A stretch of 32,106 nucleotides of DNA from Flavobacteriales bacterium (GCA_013373595.1 JABXHO010000096.1:1-32106), one strand, 5' to 3'. Shown: positions 1-9,042, counted from the first letter of the stretch. Notes: generated by a model not told the origin, from the letters alone. Numbers and translations: made by a program.

Positions 1-804
1 AACTTCGAAGGTGGTTGTTACGCGAAAACAATCGATTTGTCGCAAGAGAAAGAACCACAAATCTTCGATGCAATTAAGTACGGTGCAATTTTGGAAAACA
101 TTGGATTCAAAGATGGATCATCTATTCCAGATTACACGGATTCTACAATTACGCAAAATACACGTGTTTCGTACCCGATTTATCACATCGATAACATCAT
201 GAAACCATCAGTTGGACCAGCTCCAAAGAATATCTTCTTCCTAACGGCAGATGCATTTGGTGTGTTACCTCCAATCTCAAAATTGACAAATGCTCAAGCG
301 ATGTACCACTTTATGTCGGGTTACACAGCGAAAGTAGCAGGAACGGAAATGGGAGTAACAGAGCCTCAAGTAACATTCTCTGCAGGATTTGGAGCGGCAT
401 TCTTGCCATTGCACCCAGCAAAGTATGCTGAATTGCTAGGAAACAAATTGGAAGGTTCTGATGTGAACGTTTGGTTGATCAACACAGGATGGTCCGGAGG
501 ATCATTCGGTGTCGGTAGTCGAATGAAATTGTCGTACACACGTGCAATGATCACAGCTGCCATGGAAGGTAAATTGGATAACGTAGAGTACCAAACACTT
601 CCTGTATTCGAATTGGCAATGCCAACTTCATGTGAAGGTGTTCCTTCAGAAGTGTTGAACCCAAGAGATACGTGGACAGATAAAGCTGCGTATGATGATA
701 CAGCAAATAAATTGGCTTCGCAGTTCGTTAAGAACTTCCAGCAGTTTGAAGCTGAATCAAGTGACGAAATCAAATCTGCTGCTCCGAAAGTAGAGGTGGC
801 ATAA
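1..804 (+). CDS. pckA: Phosphoenolpyruvate carboxykinase (ATP), C-terminal part
   Basis: This enzyme interconverts oxaloacetate plus ATP with phosphoenolpyruvate, CO2 and ADP in the cytoplasm, the entry step of gluconeogenesis. The gene is cut by the left window edge; the last 267 residues are present, about half of the usual 530-540. Seen: the opening segment NFEGGCYAKT, then NTRVSYPI, FLTADAFGVLPPISKLT, a GYTAKVAGTE-type segment, FSAGFGAAFLPLHP and INTGWSGGSFGVGSRMKLSYTR, all in the order known for ATP-type PEPCK. The P-loop (GLSGTGKTT) lies upstream of the window. E. coli has Cys in FSACFGAAF where this protein has Gly. The C-terminus ends in a short charged tail. A strong hairpin terminator follows, so transcription ends here. 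Confidence 0.96.
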   Translation, partial: NFEGGCYAKTIDLSQEKEPQIFDAIKYGAILENIGFKDGSSIPDYTDSTITQNTRVSYPIYHIDNIMKPSVGPAPKNIFFLTADAFGVLPPISKLTNAQAMYHFMSGYTAKVAGTEMGVTEPQVTFSAGFGAAFLPLHPAKYAELLGNKLEGSDVNVWLINTGWSGGSFGVGSRMKLSYTRAMITAAMEGKLDNVEYQTLPVFELAMPTSCEGVPSEVLNPRDTWTDKAAYDDTANKLASQFVKNFQQFEAESSDEIKSAAPKVEVA

Positions 805-824
805 TTTGAATCATATACTTTTGA

Positions 825-862
825 AAATCGCTCGTCCCAATTTGGGGCGAGCGATTTTTTTT
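825..862 (+). terminator. Rho-independent terminator of pckA
   Basis: The 10-bp arm AAATCGCTCG at 825-834 pairs with CGAGCGATTT at 848-857. The stem is extended by TCCCA/TGGGG with one G-U pair around a 3-nt loop. A run of eight T follows the stem (855-862). It sits 21 nt after the pckA stop codon. Confidence 0.93.
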
Positions 863-947
863 GATGTGTATACTTTATCGTACATTTCCATCATTCTGGT
901 TTGTAGTGCATTTAAATCTTGTGAAATTGCAAGAAAAAAATAGCACT

Positions 948-2504
948 ATGATAAGATTTATACTTTTTTCGATTGGCGTCTCTTTGATTTCTCAGTCAAA
1001 CGCCCAAGTAATTTCACAAGCACTTCTTGATCTGAATAATGTTGAAGCCATGGTAAATGATGGGGGCGTATTCTTCAATGATCATGGAAATGCCGATCCT
1101 GGATACGAAGTTCCAAAAGGATCTGGATTGAACGCAATTTTTGCCTTGGCCTTTTGGTACGGAGGAACGGATGTAAATGGTCAGTTGAAGCTTTCAGCGC
1201 AGAAATACGAAAACCTGACGGATCAATTTAAAGGGCCACTTTCGACTGATGGCACCGCACAAGCGTCAACTTCAAGTGCATGGGCAAATCAAGCATTGTT
1301 TTCCGTTACACAAGAAGAGATTGATTATCATCTGGCGAATTATATGACTCCAGGGTACCAACCGAGCTCCGCAATTGCCAATTGGCCAGCTCACGGTGAT
1401 GTTTCAGTTCAAGAGGATTTTTATTTAGCTCCATTTGTGGATTCTGACGGAGATGGAATTTACAATCCTATGACGGCGGATCATCCATGTATTCGAGGAG
1501 ATAAAGCGATTTATGTCATTATGAATGACAAAGGCGATCTTCATGCTTCGGGAGGTGATCCAATAGGACTCGAAATGCACTATATGTTTTATGAATATGT
1601 TGGAATTCCCGAGATCGAGAATACAACGTTTGTTCACCTAAAAATAATCAATCGTGGAGTACAAACCCTAAATGATTTTAAGGTGTCAACGTTCTTAGAT
1701 GCCGATCTTGGTTTCTTCGGAGATGATTATTTCGGTTCCGATGAAAGTCGAAACATGATGTTTTTCTACAATGGAGATAATCTGGATGAAGATAATGCAG
1801 GGACTCCAGGATATCAAACGGCACCTCCAGCTATTGGATTGGTTTCATTAGCGAACGACTTTGAATCCATCGGAATTACAGATGCGGGCTCTACAGCTCC
1901 TGAGTTTTGGTCGAATATGAACGCAAGAAATGCAAGTGGAGCGTTATGGGAAGATCCAGTAACCATGACTCCGACTAACTTCATGTTCCCTTCAGATCCT
2001 GGAAATGTTTCGCAACCAAATTCAGAAGTGACCTTGGCTAATGCTCCTGGAGATCGAAAAGGGATTGCAAACATCAACTTGGGAACGTTGGTCTCATTTT
2101 CGGAGTATACATTTGACTATGCGGTTATTTACAATCGAGAAGCGGGAGGAGACAACATTCAGAATGCAAGTGGATTAAAGAATGTGGCGGATGCCGTTCA
2201 AGATTTCTTTGATACTACGTTCGTTGATGATTGTTTATTGCAAACGGCAGCTATTGATGAATTGGAGGAAGTGAATTTCTCGATTCATCCGAACCCATCA
2301 GTAGGGGAATTTGTCATTGCATTGGGAGATGATTTTACAGATGCAAGCGTGATGATTTCCGATCTTTCAGGAAGAGTTGTGATGCAAGAGAAAGAGTTGA
2401 ATTCGACAGAAACGCTTATCCAATTGGATCAACCTTCGGGAGTTTACCTTGTTCACTTAACGAGCGATGGAAGAACAACTGTGAAGCGAATGGTATTGAA
2501 CTAA
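948..2504 (+). CDS. T9SS-exported protein with C-terminal sorting domain
   Basis: A secreted protein of 518 residues and unknown function. The ATG at 948 is chosen because it directly starts a signal peptide (MIRFILFSIGVSLISQSNAQ, likely cut after Ala19); an upstream in-frame TTG at 861 lies against the previous terminator and would bury the signal. Residues about 440-518 form a type A T9SS sorting domain: the HPNPSVGEF start, a DLSGR-like turn, a GVYLVHL strand and the final KRMVLN. This domain is known to direct passage through the type IX translocon and is then cleaved. The middle part has DSDGDGIYNP, a calcium-binding-type loop also seen in thrombospondin type 3 repeats. It probably ends at the cell surface or in the medium. 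It appears monocistronic, between two terminators. No catalytic motif was recognised. Confidence 0.88.
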   Translation: MIRFILFSIGVSLISQSNAQVISQALLDLNNVEAMVNDGGVFFNDHGNADPGYEVPKGSGLNAIFALAFWYGGTDVNGQLKLSAQKYENLTDQFKGPLSTDGTAQASTSSAWANQALFSVTQEEIDYHLANYMTPGYQPSSAIANWPAHGDVSVQEDFYLAPFVDSDGDGIYNPMTADHPCIRGDKAIYVIMNDKGDLHASGGDPIGLEMHYMFYEYVGIPEIENTTFVHLKIINRGVQTLNDFKVSTFLDADLGFFGDDYFGSDESRNMMFFYNGDNLDEDNAGTPGYQTAPPAIGLVSLANDFESIGITDAGSTAPEFWSNMNARNASGALWEDPVTMTPTNFMFPSDPGNVSQPNSEVTLANAPGDRKGIANINLGTLVSFSEYTFDYAVIYNREAGGDNIQNASGLKNVADAVQDFFDTTFVDDCLLQTAAIDELEEVNFSIHPNPSVGEFVIALGDDFTDASVMISDLSGRVVMQEKELNSTETLIQLDQPSGVYLVHLTSDGRTTVKRMVLN

Positions 2505-2557
2505 TATTATCATGATATGGTAGGGAGTTTTACATAGTTTACTCCCACTATTCACGG

Positions 2558-2585
2558 AAAGACTGCTTTAACGAGCAGTCTTTTT
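2558..2585 (+). terminator. Rho-independent terminator, possibly bidirectional
   Basis: Perfect 10-bp stem AAAGACTGCT (2558-2567) with AGCAGTCTTT (2574-2583), 6-nt loop, and a run of five T at 2581-2585 on the plus strand. It ends the T9SS cargo gene. Read on the minus strand it could also stop the operon whose last gene ends at 2665, although the T tract is shorter there. Confidence 0.88.
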
Positions 2586-2664
2586 GCTTATATAAACGTA
2601 TGACGTTCAATATTGAAAGATACCGATACGTCGAGTTGGATTTCCTTTCGGATCGTTCACAAGG

Positions 2665-3585
2665 TTACAAATGAACCATCAAGTAGCGATACAACTCAAC
2701 CATACACATCATATCGTGTTTGAAGACTTTTTCATCTGGTGTGTGCACATTATCTTCAGGAGCACCAATAAAACACCAATCCATCGGTAAATCGGAATGT
2801 TGCAATACACCGCCGTCACTACCACCCGCTGATTCAACTTCCAATTGGTAGTCGACACCTGATTCCTGTGCGAGTTTGATGATTCTGTTCAAATATGAGC
2901 GTCTCGGAAGTCCTTTGTCACGCATGGAAATGGCAACACCGCCTCCATGTTTCACTCCATTGGTCACCCATGTGATATCTGAAATCAAATTTTGAATGAG
3001 GCCATATTTCTCGTAGAGATAGCGCGCACAAAATCCAACAGAGTTTCCTCCGTGTTCTTCGTAGGTGGAAAAGACAATGGCACCATCCTCCAATGTTTCG
3101 GCTACTTTGAGTGCGTTCCAAACACCTAAACGGTTGTCCATATAGGGTGACTGAACGAATTCCTCCGTTTCTCTAAAGTTCGGTTTGAAGGTGAGGAGTG
3201 TTCCTCGGTCAAGCACACGATCTGAAACATATTGAATACTTTGTTCTTCATCGGAATCGATCACGATTAACTCGGTTTCAATTTCACCTTGACTATCCGC
3301 ACCCACAAGTTGCATTCCGTCAACTGTACGAGGTCCGCCCACTTTAATCAACTCTTTTCCATACCCAACGGAAAAACCGATGCTATCCATGTGGGCATAA
3401 ATCGCCGTTCGTGGATTTCCGAAAATGAGAATCAAACAGTCTTGAAACCCTTTTCCATACACCAATTGGGGTTGAACCTTCCAATTAGGAGAATTCAATT
3501 TTACGTAGTCAATGATAAAATCTCTCATTGGCGCCTCATCACTTGCGGCTGCTCGAATCTCCACTAATTTTTTTAATAAATCCAT
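2665..3585 (-). CDS. M42-like zinc aminopeptidase
   Basis: Probable cytoplasmic zinc-dependent aminopeptidase of the M42 (FrvX/PepA-glutamyl) type, 306 residues, somewhat shorter than the usual 340-360. Motifs match the family in order: YAHMDSIGF (His65, Asp67), the YMDNRLG segment (Asp150, bridging ligand position), STYEEHGG (Glu176/Glu177, general base and ligand), Asp203 in the ISDITWV segment, a GGSDGG segment at 254-259, and HTPDEK (His281). These residues would bind two metals. Substrate is unknown. It is the last gene of a four-gene operon; its ATG shares one base with the TGA of the preceding yigZ gene (TGATG), suggesting translational coupling. No signal peptide. An M20 or M28 peptidase is the alternative, but the SDGG and EEHG context fits M42 best. 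Confidence 0.82.
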   Translation of the reverse strand: MDLLKKLVEIRAAASDEAPMRDFIIDYVKLNSPNWKVQPQLVYGKGFQDCLILIFGNPRTAIYAHMDSIGFSVGYGKELIKVGGPRTVDGMQLVGADSQGEIETELIVIDSDEEQSIQYVSDRVLDRGTLLTFKPNFRETEEFVQSPYMDNRLGVWNALKVAETLEDGAIVFSTYEEHGGNSVGFCARYLYEKYGLIQNLISDITWVTNGVKHGGGVAISMRDKGLPRRSYLNRIIKLAQESGVDYQLEVESAGGSDGGVLQHSDLPMDWCFIGAPEDNVHTPDEKVFKHDMMCMVELYRYLMVHL

Positions 3586-4199
3586 CAGTACTGTCCAATT
3601 ACATCAATATTTACTGTGTCCAGCGCACTCAACTCAGCTTTAATTTCCTCAGCGAATTTAAGGCTTAGATTTGTTTTTATCGTACAACTTATTTCGAATT
3701 CATGCTCGACCATTTCCAGTTGGTGTTTTTTGATGAGGTTCATCACGGTTGGCATGTCGGCATATTCAAAGCGAATGTTTACCCATTCAAATACTTCTCG
3801 TTCCACAATCTTTCCGGCGAGAATGGCTTCCTTCGCGCCTGTTCGATACGCGTTGATTAATCCTCCAACGCCAAGTTTTGTTCCACCGTAATAGCGCAAA
3901 ACAATAATCAGAACATTGGTCAATTCAAACGATTGCAACTGTCCCAAAATAGGTGCTCCAGCTGAGTTTGAAGGCTCGCCATCATCGTTTGCACGGTATT
4001 CATCTCCATTCAATCCAAAGCGGTAAGCGTAGCAAAAATGACTTGCCTTGGGGTGTTCAGCGCGAAGTGCCTCCAAGTGTTCTTTTGCTTCATCTGCATT
4101 CGAGCAGGGGAGGGCCACACCGATAAACTTCGATCCTTTTTCCGCATAAAAGCCTTCAGATCGTTTGCTTAATGTTTGATATGTCGCGATTTCTCCCAA
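3585..4199 (-). CDS. yigZ: YigZ/IMPACT family protein (UPF0029)
   Basis: A 204-residue protein of the IMPACT/YigZ family. Residues about 50-130 hold the family signature: FCYAYRFG, then EYRANDDGEPSNSAGAPIL, then VLRYYGGTKLGVGGLINAYR. The C-terminal third (about 135-204) fits the DUF1949 ferredoxin-like domain that follows in bacterial YigZ. The eukaryotic IMPACT relative regulates the GCN2 kinase; the biochemical role of the bacterial protein is not settled, with nucleic acid or ribosome binding proposed. It lies 12 nt after the SRPBCC-GyrI gene and overlaps the M42 peptidase start by one base, so all three are probably co-transcribed. Confidence 0.93.
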   Translation of the reverse strand: MGEIATYQTLSKRSEGFYAEKGSKFIGVALPCSNADEAKEHLEALRAEHPKASHFCYAYRFGLNGDEYRANDDGEPSNSAGAPILGQLQSFELTNVLIIVLRYYGGTKLGVGGLINAYRTGAKEAILAGKIVEREVFEWVNIRFEYADMPTVMNLIKKHQLEMVEHEFEISCTIKTNLSLKFAEEIKAELSALDTVNIDVIGQY

Positions 4200-4211
4200 T
4201 TCCTTCTCGAA

Positions 4212-5135
4212 CTACTTCAACGGAAAATGAATCTTCGTTACCAATTCATTAGCAGCAACTTCATTCGGGTTGTTGTGGTACGTTTCCAATGGATGAATTT
4301 TCTTGTTTACAGGAATCTCTTTATTTCGTTGCATGTTGTACATGGTACTCCAAGCATTTCCGAGATGGTGGTACGGACCAACGTGCTCCAACGTGTAAAC
4401 ATTCGTGGCTGGAATTGTTCCAACATAAAATCCTTCAGGAAGATTCGACGGAGCCGAATTTACGGGAATAGCAGAGCTATATTCAGCTCGACCATTTTTC
4501 ATGTCCCATTTGTGATACTGTGTAAACGGAGCTCCTGAGATCTCAAGCTTGTTCTCCAAAACAAAGGCATGAATTCGAGGCAAATCTTCGGCCATTTTCT
4601 TACCCATTTCCGCTATGGAACATGAAGTACGAACACCAATAAATGTCTGCTCAGGAAGAGATTCTTTCCCAACGAAATTTAACTTTGAGTGAACTTCCCC
4701 ATCTTCAGCCAAATCTTTGAGAAGACGCAAGCCACGGTCGTAGTCCATGCCGATAAGCATCTCCATCATTTTCTTCATCCAAAACATGAAAAAGGGCAAT
4801 GAGCTATTCATCACCCATTTCACGTCTGTTTTATTTCCTTTTTCTGTAAGGTAGAAATACGTTTTTGCCTTCGATTTCCAAGGTTTTAGGAATTGTAAAT
4901 CAATCGAAAGGGATGTGTTTTCCTCTTCCTTAACGATTTTCATTTCACCAGAACCCGAACGCGGACCTTCCCACTCGTAGGATTTCTTGTCCTCCGAAAC
5001 GGTAACTTTCGCTTCAGGGTCCATGATTAACCAAGGTGACCATGTTTGCCACGTCGAAAAATCATTCAAAATGTGAAATACCGTATCGATAGATGCGTTC
5101 ATTTCAATGCTGCGTGTAACGGTTAATCGTGGCAT
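4212..5135 (-). CDS. SRPBCC-GyrI-like effector-binding fusion protein
   Basis: A 307-residue two-domain cytoplasmic protein. Residues 1 to about 145 look like an SRPBCC (polyketide cyclase/START-like) hydrophobic-ligand pocket: the start RSIEMNASIDTVFHILNDF and the WSPWLIMDP turn are typical. Residues about 155-307 look like a GyrI/BmrR effector-binding domain (FIGVRTSCS, then GPYHHLGNAWSTMY and an ETYHNNP end, which match the family). Such fusions occur in Bacteroidota, and both halves bind small hydrophobic or cationic molecules, so a sensing or sequestering role is inferred. There is no DNA-binding domain. It follows the hydroxyacyl-CoA dehydrogenase gene by 20 nt and precedes yigZ by 12 nt, on the same strand. 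Confidence 0.8.
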   Translation of the reverse strand: MPRLTVTRSIEMNASIDTVFHILNDFSTWQTWSPWLIMDPEAKVTVSEDKKSYEWEGPRSGSGEMKIVKEEENTSLSIDLQFLKPWKSKAKTYFYLTEKGNKTDVKWVMNSSLPFFMFWMKKMMEMLIGMDYDRGLRLLKDLAEDGEVHSKLNFVGKESLPEQTFIGVRTSCSIAEMGKKMAEDLPRIHAFVLENKLEISGAPFTQYHKWDMKNGRAEYSSAIPVNSAPSNLPEGFYVGTIPATNVYTLEHVGPYHHLGNAWSTMYNMQRNKEIPVNKKIHPLETYHNNPNEVAANELVTKIHFPLK

Positions 5136-5155
5136 AACGTATTGTTTTGTCTGTC

Positions 5156-6043
5156 TTATTTCTTGAAGTTGTCGGCAACAACCAACTCTTTTGGATTAGC
5201 CCAGTTGTAGAATCCTTCACCTGTTTTGGCTCCTTTTTTACCAGCGGTAACCATGTTTACAAGCAATGGACACGGTGCGTATTTTGGATTTCCAAGTCCT
5301 TCGTGAAGTACTTCCATAATCGCTAAACAAACATCCAATCCGATGAAATCAGCTAATTTTAATGGTCCCATTGGGTGTGCCATTCCGAGCATCATTACGG
5401 TGTCAATTTCTTCAACTCCAGCAACACCTTCATTCAATGTGATAATCGCTTCGTTGATCATTGGCATCAAAATACGGTTCGCAACAAATCCTGGGTAATC
5501 GTTCACTTCCACAGGAACTTTGTTCAATTTGCGCGATGTTTCCATGATCAATTCGGTTACTTCGTCAGAAGTTGAATATCCACGGATAATTTCGACCAAT
5601 TTCATAATTGGAACCGGATTCATGAAGTGCATTCCGATCACTTTGTCTGGACGTGATGTTACCGCCGCAATTTTCGTAATCGAAATAGATGAAGTGTTTG
5701 TTGCCAAAATCACATGGTCATCTGTCATGTCATCCATGTCCTTGAAAATTTTCAATTTCAAGTCAACGTTTTCCGTTGCTGCTTCCACAACTAAATCCAC
5801 ACCTTTCAATCCTTCTGACATTTCAGTGTATGTCGTGATGTTTGCTAACGTCGCTGTTTTATCGGCTTCAGAAATCTTCTCTTTTGCTACTTGACGATCT
5901 AGATTTTTGGTAATCGTTCCGATTCCTCTGTCCAAATTACCTTGTGAGATATCTACCAATGATACATTATATCCAAATTGTGCGAATGTATGGGCGATTC
6001 CATTCCCCATTGTTCCTGCTCCAATAACTGCTACGTTTTTCAT
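5156..6043 (-). CDS. hbd: 3-hydroxybutyryl-CoA (3-hydroxyacyl-CoA) dehydrogenase
   Basis: NAD(H)-dependent oxidation of L-3-hydroxyacyl-CoA to 3-ketoacyl-CoA, or the reverse, in fatty-acid or butanoate metabolism. The length of 295 residues is right for the stand-alone enzyme. The N-terminal Rossmann domain has GAGTMG (8-13) and Asp31 after beta-2. The catalytic region has NTSS (116-119) and MHFMNPVP with catalytic His139, paired with Glu151. The C-terminal helical domain has YPGFVANRILMPMINEA and DxxMMLGMAHPMGPLKLAD, which match the 3HCDH C-terminal family. First gene of the minus-strand operon, with a TAnnTTTG box 20 nt upstream. The rest of the operon has no other beta-oxidation gene, so its pathway partner is elsewhere. 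Confidence 0.93.
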   Translation of the reverse strand: MKNVAVIGAGTMGNGIAHTFAQFGYNVSLVDISQGNLDRGIGTITKNLDRQVAKEKISEADKTATLANITTYTEMSEGLKGVDLVVEAATENVDLKLKIFKDMDDMTDDHVILATNTSSISITKIAAVTSRPDKVIGMHFMNPVPIMKLVEIIRGYSTSDEVTELIMETSRKLNKVPVEVNDYPGFVANRILMPMINEAIITLNEGVAGVEEIDTVMMLGMAHPMGPLKLADFIGLDVCLAIMEVLHEGLGNPKYAPCPLLVNMVTAGKKGAKTGEGFYNWANPKELVVADNFKK

Positions 6044-6063
6044 GCTTTTTCTTTTTTGTGTAA

Positions 6064-6071
6064 CAAAGATA
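6064..6071 (-). promoter_or_regulatory. Bacteroidota -7 promoter box for the hbd operon
   Basis: TATCTTTG on the minus strand matches the Bacteroidota TAnnTTTG consensus exactly, 20 nt before the hbd ATG. No good -33 TTTG was seen at the expected distance. Confidence 0.6.
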
Positions 6072-6159
6072 ATAGAAGAATTTATCTCCTAGATATTTGT
6101 TGAAAATCAATAGGGAGGATAGGTGAAAACAATTATCTTCGTTTCATAAGCACATTGCG

Positions 6160-6471
6160 ATGGATAAATTGACACTGAACCTGATTAATCAACTCTTTGA
6201 AATTGAACGAAAATTGACATCGAAAAAAATCGATGTAGCCGATCGTAATTTGGAGCGAATCAAGCACGATTTGGAAGCCAATAATATCAAAGTGATCGAC
6301 CCGACAGGTGAAAAATACGAAGATACTCGAACCGATTGTCAGGCAAATATTGTGGGAGAGTTGGGGCGAAATATGGTCATCACCCGAACGATGAAGCCGA
6401 TTGTGATCGAAAATGGTCCGAATGGCATGGAGCTCATTCAGAGAGGGACAGTAATTGTGGAAAAAGTATAG
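6160..6471 (+). CDS. Small GrpE-like partner of divergent Hsp70
   Basis: A 103-residue cytoplasmic protein. The first half is a charged amphipathic helix (residues about 1-45, likely coiled coil). The second half is predicted beta-rich, ending in a segment like VIENGPNGMELIQRGTVIVEK. That order, helix then a short beta unit ending in xGxVxVEK, resembles a much shortened GrpE nucleotide-exchange factor (GrpE is normally 180-200 residues). The resemblance is weak by eye; the context is stronger, since its stop codon TAG is separated by one base from the ATG of the Hsp70 gene. Role inferred: release of ADP from, or regulation of, that Hsp70. An 8-bp TATCTTCG at 6134-6141 is a near match to the -7 promoter box. 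It could instead be an unrelated hypothetical. Confidence 0.72.
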   Translation: MDKLTLNLINQLFEIERKLTSKKIDVADRNLERIKHDLEANNIKVIDPTGEKYEDTRTDCQANIVGELGRNMVITRTMKPIVIENGPNGMELIQRGTVIVEKV

Positions 6472-6472
6472 G

Positions 6473-8974
6473 ATGAAGACAATAAATTATGCCATCGACT
6501 TGGGAACAACCAATTCCCTAATTTCAAGAAATGACAACGGTGAAGTGCGTGTGTTCAAAAATCCATTTGGACAACGAGAAGAATTACCTTCTGTTGTTGG
6601 ATTTAGGGGAGAACGTATTTTAATTGGTGATAAAGCGCTTGAATATTTGGAGAAAGATCCCGGAAATGTTTTTGGAGGATTTAAACGAAAAATGGGGACG
6701 GATGAAAGTTTCTGGATCGAATCTCAAATGCGTTCCATTTCCGCCATTGAATTGTCTTCCATTGTATTGAATGAACTCAAAAACTTTGTTCAAGACGATA
6801 AGAACATCACGCAAGTCGTAATTACAATTCCTGCTTCGTTCGACACGGTTCAGTCGAATGCAACAAAGAAAGCGGGATACGAAAGCGGTTTCAAGAATGT
6901 TGTTCTCTTGCAGGAGCCAATTGCGGCGTGTCTGGCGTTTGCAAATGCGCACAAAAACATCGATAAAAAAGGAAAATGGTTGGTCTACGATTTAGGTGGA
7001 GGAACATTTGATGTAGCCATTGTGAATATCGACGATGAAGAACTCAAAGTAATCGATCACAAAGGAGATAACTACCTCGGAGGGATGGATTTCGACAATG
7101 CCATTGTAGAGAAAATTCTCCTTCCAAAAATCATTTCAACGGAACGTTGCGAAACGTGGAAAGAAAAGGCCGAGCAGAAAACGAGTGCGTTTCAAAAGTT
7201 GTACTACGTTTTGTTGAATAAAGCGGAGACGATCAAGAAGGAATTATCCACTTCTGAGGTGGCAATGCTCGATCTGACGATTGAAAATGATGGAGGAGAA
7301 GAGGTTGACCTCTATTTCGATGTCACACGCGATCAATTCAACGAAGTGATTTCAGAAAAAGTCAATTACTCGATGGACATCGTAGATGATCTTCTAAAAG
7401 CGAATAACCTGCAAATTTCCGATATCAAGCAGGTTGTTTTGGTGGGAGGAAGTACGCTTGTCCCGCTCGTAAAACAATCGATTGAAACCAAATTGGGAGC
7501 TTCCGTCAATCAATCCGTGGACCCAACGAATGCAGTGGCCGTTGGAGCGTCACATTATGCTGGGACGAAAATTGCGCAAGCCGAAGAAGTGGTGGATAAA
7601 GAAGAAGTAGTTCTCAATCAAGAGCTTCCATTTGAGGTCGAAATGTCTTACTTGAAGGCGTCAAGAGAACCAAGTGAAATGGTCTTATTGAAGTTTTCGG
7701 GTGATTTTAATGGTGTTTACTACCGAATCGTTCGTTCTGACAAGGGATTTGACAGTGGATTGAAGCCTGCAGGACAGAAAAGCATGGAGATGGTCAACCT
7801 CGTTCCAAATGTGGCGAATCATTTCGAAGTGCTGTTTTTTGGAGCGGATCAATCGCCGATTGTGGGAAGTACGAAGAATTTAATGATTGTTCATGGACAG
7901 TACAATGTAGACGGTCAGCCGCTTCCGAATGATATCTGTCTTGAAATCGACGATTTTGATTACGACCGAACGAAACTTGAAATTGTCTTTAAGAAAAATG
8001 ACATCCTTCCACTGAAAAAGCGATTGTACAGAGAGTTATCGAAAACAATCGTGAAATCGGGAGAAAATAGTTTGGTCATTAACGTAGTAGAGGGAGATGG
8101 ACAGAGTTCTCCATCTTCTAACCAGGTGATCGGATGCATTGAGATCCATCCAGATATGTTGGATTTTGATTTGATCAAAGGAACTGAAGTAGAAATTGAT
8201 ATTGATGTTTCCGAATCAAGGGATTTGACCGTCAGTGTCTTCTTACCGATGACCGATCAGGAATTCAAAGAAGTGTTTAGTCCAACGTCTAGAAACGTTA
8301 GTATTAGTCGCTTGAATGAAGAGCTTCGTATCTTGTCACGAAAAGTTGAAAAGGAATTCAATTCACTTCAATCAACAGAAAACTACGAGCAGCTTCAAAA
8401 AGTAGCGAACATGCGAAAGGAGCTGATTGAGATTAGTCATGAGTTGGATACGGCTGAAAAGTCGATGAATTCCGACTTAAAATATCAGTTAGAAGAACGA
8501 AAACGTCGTGTTGCACAGAAATTCGACACGATGGAAAGCGAAGGCAAAGGCTCTGAGGAAAAATCGAGGTATTTGGATGAGAAGGGACATACACTTGAAT
8601 TGTTCGAGAAATACCCAGAAATGGATCGTAAATACCGTGCTCAATTCAATCAAATTGTCGCTTCAGAAGAAGACATGATGAAATCAGACATGGCGCATTT
8701 TGCTCGCGTGAAGGCAGATGAACTGAGAAGCTTGAACAGGCAAATGGGATGGGAGTCGAATGAACACGTTTCTTCGATTTACTTCTCGTACAAACTTTTT
8801 TATGCGAACGATTTTACCGATCAGCAAAAAGCCAAAAAGTTGATAGAAGCTGGCGATCAGGCCTTGGACAATAACCGCATGGATGAAGTGAAGATGGTGA
8901 TTAATCAGTTACATCTTCTGCTACCTGACAACATGAAGGACAATGTCTCGATTAAGGGAACAGGCTTGGGATAG
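6473..8974 (+). CDS. Divergent Hsp70-family chaperone with inserted domain
   Basis: ATP-dependent chaperone of the Hsp70 superfamily, 833 residues versus about 640 for DnaK. Start ATG at 6473 puts IDLGTTNS at residues 8-15; the alternative GTG at 6455 overlaps the upstream gene. ATPase domain (about 1-367): phosphate-1 IDLGTTNS, then VVITIPASFD and LLQEPIAACLAFA, phosphate-2 YDLGGGTFD (172-180) and adenosine loop VLVGGSTLVP (about 322-331). DnaK has a short hydrophobic linker after this; here about 105 residues (367-473) of beta-type sequence intervene. Residues about 473-605 match the beta-sandwich substrate domain (LPNDICLEI, then IPL-like ILPLKKRLYRE and LVINVVEGDG). Residues 605-833 are long charged helices, longer than the DnaK lid. 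This is not the housekeeping dnaK. Probably forms an operon with the 6160 gene. Confidence 0.9.
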   Translation: MKTINYAIDLGTTNSLISRNDNGEVRVFKNPFGQREELPSVVGFRGERILIGDKALEYLEKDPGNVFGGFKRKMGTDESFWIESQMRSISAIELSSIVLNELKNFVQDDKNITQVVITIPASFDTVQSNATKKAGYESGFKNVVLLQEPIAACLAFANAHKNIDKKGKWLVYDLGGGTFDVAIVNIDDEELKVIDHKGDNYLGGMDFDNAIVEKILLPKIISTERCETWKEKAEQKTSAFQKLYYVLLNKAETIKKELSTSEVAMLDLTIENDGGEEVDLYFDVTRDQFNEVISEKVNYSMDIVDDLLKANNLQISDIKQVVLVGGSTLVPLVKQSIETKLGASVNQSVDPTNAVAVGASHYAGTKIAQAEEVVDKEEVVLNQELPFEVEMSYLKASREPSEMVLLKFSGDFNGVYYRIVRSDKGFDSGLKPAGQKSMEMVNLVPNVANHFEVLFFGADQSPIVGSTKNLMIVHGQYNVDGQPLPNDICLEIDDFDYDRTKLEIVFKKNDILPLKKRLYRELSKTIVKSGENSLVINVVEGDGQSSPSSNQVIGCIEIHPDMLDFDLIKGTEVEIDIDVSESRDLTVSVFLPMTDQEFKEVFSPTSRNVSISRLNEELRILSRKVEKEFNSLQSTENYEQLQKVANMRKELIEISHELDTAEKSMNSDLKYQLEERKRRVAQKFDTMESEGKGSEEKSRYLDEKGHTLELFEKYPEMDRKYRAQFNQIVASEEDMMKSDMAHFARVKADELRSLNRQMGWESNEHVSSIYFSYKLFYANDFTDQQKAKKLIEAGDQALDNNRMDEVKMVINQLHLLLPDNMKDNVSIKGTGLG

Positions 8975-9010
8975 GTGTTATCCAGCGCAAATTGGTCGAT
9001 CAAAAGCAAA

Positions 9011-9030
9011 GGAGATGAAATGTCATCTTT
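9011..9030. terminator. Weak hairpin between convergent genes
   Basis: AGATGA (9013-9018) pairs with TCATCT (9023-9028) around an AATG loop, in the 68-bp gap between the Hsp70 gene and the convergent membrane-protein gene. Flanks are A-rich on one side and TTT on the other, so it might stop transcription in both directions, but the stem is only 6 bp. Confidence 0.3.
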
Positions 9031-9042
9031 CAAACTCTTACA

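Noticed and set aside
861-947. Longer N-terminus for the T9SS cargo protein
   Set aside because: It would put a polar extension ahead of a clear signal peptide and begin at the pckA terminator T tract.
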